Assembly: GCA_028280675.1 (NCBI GenBank)
Contig: JANQLI010000240.1
Coordinates: 1-14,758, forward strand
Length of the DNA stretch: 14,758 bases
Source of the DNA: Alphaproteobacteria bacterium
GTDB lineage: Bacteria; Pseudomonadota; Alphaproteobacteria; SMXP01
Direction: 5' to 3'
Translations under genes and position numbers: made by a program
The notes under the pieces: model-generated
What the model saw: only the letters and a program-made list of their open reading frames with translations
Database searches by the model: none
What the model was told of the DNA's origin: nothing
Shown: positions 14,217 through 14,758 of the stretch, in pieces
Layout of the letters: every line of letters starts with the position of its first letter
Numbering within the stretch: position 1 is the first letter of the stretch

Positions 14217-14435
14217 ATGTCTGAAAATGAAAACATCACTGTAGAACTCGACTTTTATGAAACACGCCGTGTCGTGGCGGCTTTGCAAATCATGCAGGCT
14301 GCGCTTGGCGAGAATCTCGAAGATCCAAACTTTGAAGACGCTGTAGAGCCGATTAAAGAGGACATCGAGAAAACACGCGCGCTGATCCAAAAGATCCGCG
14401 AATCTGGCCATAACATTAGTGACACAAGCTATTAA
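14217..14435 (+). CDS. Small acidic helical protein of unknown function
   Basis: The 72-residue product is acidic and mostly helical in composition, with a core VVAALQIMQAALGENLED and a C-terminal IEKTRALIQKIRESG that could form a short coiled coil. No signal peptide, cysteine or known motif is visible, and I do not recognise the family. ATG 14217 has only a weak purine-rich upstream sequence (AAGAAAG about 8 bases before). It lies 55 bases before the cupin gene on the same strand, and after a terminator and a hairpin, so it probably begins a new transcript. Confidence 0.65.
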   Translation: MSENENITVELDFYETRRVVAALQIMQAALGENLEDPNFEDAVEPIKEDIEKTRALIQKIRESGHNISDTSY

Positions 14436-14490
14436 TCCTCTTGAGTGCGCATGCACGCGATTGAGAATGTGTTGAGAAGAGGAGAGAGAC

Positions 14491-14758
14491 GTGAGACCTC
14501 ATATTGAACTTATTCAGCAGTCTGACCTTGTCTGGCACGATGCTGAATTACCGAAGGGCAGCGGTAAAGCTGCGCAGCGGAATCTTTGTTATGACGAAGA
14601 GAATGGCGCAGCATCGACGAAAGTGCGCTTCGATACGGATTGGAACCGTGAAAGCGGCTATTACGAAGCCGATACAGAAATCTTCGTCCTTGATGGCGAA
14701 TACTATATCGGCAAACAGAAAATGATGAAAAACGCCTATTTTCGGGCGCCTGCGGGGA
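14491..14758 (+). CDS. Cupin-domain protein (ChrR/DUF4437-like), 3' end cut by window edge
   Basis: The visible 89 residues start at GTG 14491, with GGAGAG 4-5 bases upstream. The sequence MRPHIELIQQSDLVWHDAEL, then STKVRFDTDW and YYEADTEIFVLDGEYYIGKQ, follows the first cupin strand set: a predicted metal-binding motif with acidic residues, then a G-x-Y-x-I-G turn. ChrR-like and DUF4437 cupins share this style. The ligand set differs from the classic HxH pattern, and only part of the barrel is visible, so metal binding is uncertain. In a catabolic setting cupins act as dioxygenases, isomerases or sensors; no choice can be made here. Confidence 0.72.
   Translation, partial: MRPHIELIQQSDLVWHDAELPKGSGKAAQRNLCYDEENGAASTKVRFDTDWNRESGYYEADTEIFVLDGEYYIGKQKMMKNAYFRAPAG

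Noticed and set aside
14504..14725. Plus-strand 73-codon frame overlapping the right-end gene
   Set aside because: The GTG-started frame at 14491 has a good RBS and cupin-like features and stays open to the edge; the 73-codon frame is a shadow.

Overview
This 14.8 kb window looks like chromosomal DNA of a proteobacterium, most likely an alphaproteobacterium. The support is moderate GC, Tat-exported redox enzymes, an E. coli-like RluA, and dense short operons with GAGG-type ribosome binding sites. I cannot name the genus. All calls come from reading translations and motifs; no database search was possible.

Region 1 (1-3617, minus strand) holds a two-gene molybdoenzyme unit of the type II DMSO reductase family. 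This is the family of nitrate reductase NarGH, dimethylsulfide dehydrogenase, selenate/chlorate reductase, ethylbenzene dehydrogenase and steroid C25 dehydrogenase. A Tat-exported catalytic subunit (807-3617) is followed after 46 bases by the iron-sulfur beta subunit, which runs off the left edge. A 347-base divergent intergenic region with several dyad symmetries separates it from region 2.

Region 2 (3965-8790, plus strand) is a likely operon or pair of operons. In order it encodes a UbiD-family prenyl-FMN (de)carboxylase, a nitrilase/amidase homologue lacking its catalytic cysteine, a Tat-exported DUF1838 protein, a lipoprotein with a methyltransferase fold, and an NTF2/SnoaL-like protein. 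A convergent glutathione S-transferase gene follows (8792-9460).

Region 3 (9536-11678) has rluA, an RTX calcium-binding repeat protein gene, and a second diverged copy of the last 63 bases of rluA behind the RTX gene. This suggests the RTX gene was inserted at the 3' end of rluA. A 29-residue single-helix membrane peptide gene follows.

Region 4 (11854-14758) has a second amidase with an intact Glu-Lys-Cys triad (minus strand). It is followed on the plus strand by a six-helix membrane protein, a strong intrinsic terminator, a small acidic protein, and the start of a cupin protein cut by the right edge.

The molybdoenzyme, UbiD enzyme, two related amidases, DUF1838 protein, NTF2-like protein, GST and cupin together look like an accessory catabolic locus for an organic substrate: oxygen-independent hydroxylation in the periplasm, then (de)carboxylation and hydrolysis in the cytoplasm. 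The substrate cannot be read from the sequence. The most unusual points are the cysteine-less amidase paired with an intact paralogue, and the rluA tail duplication around the RTX gene.
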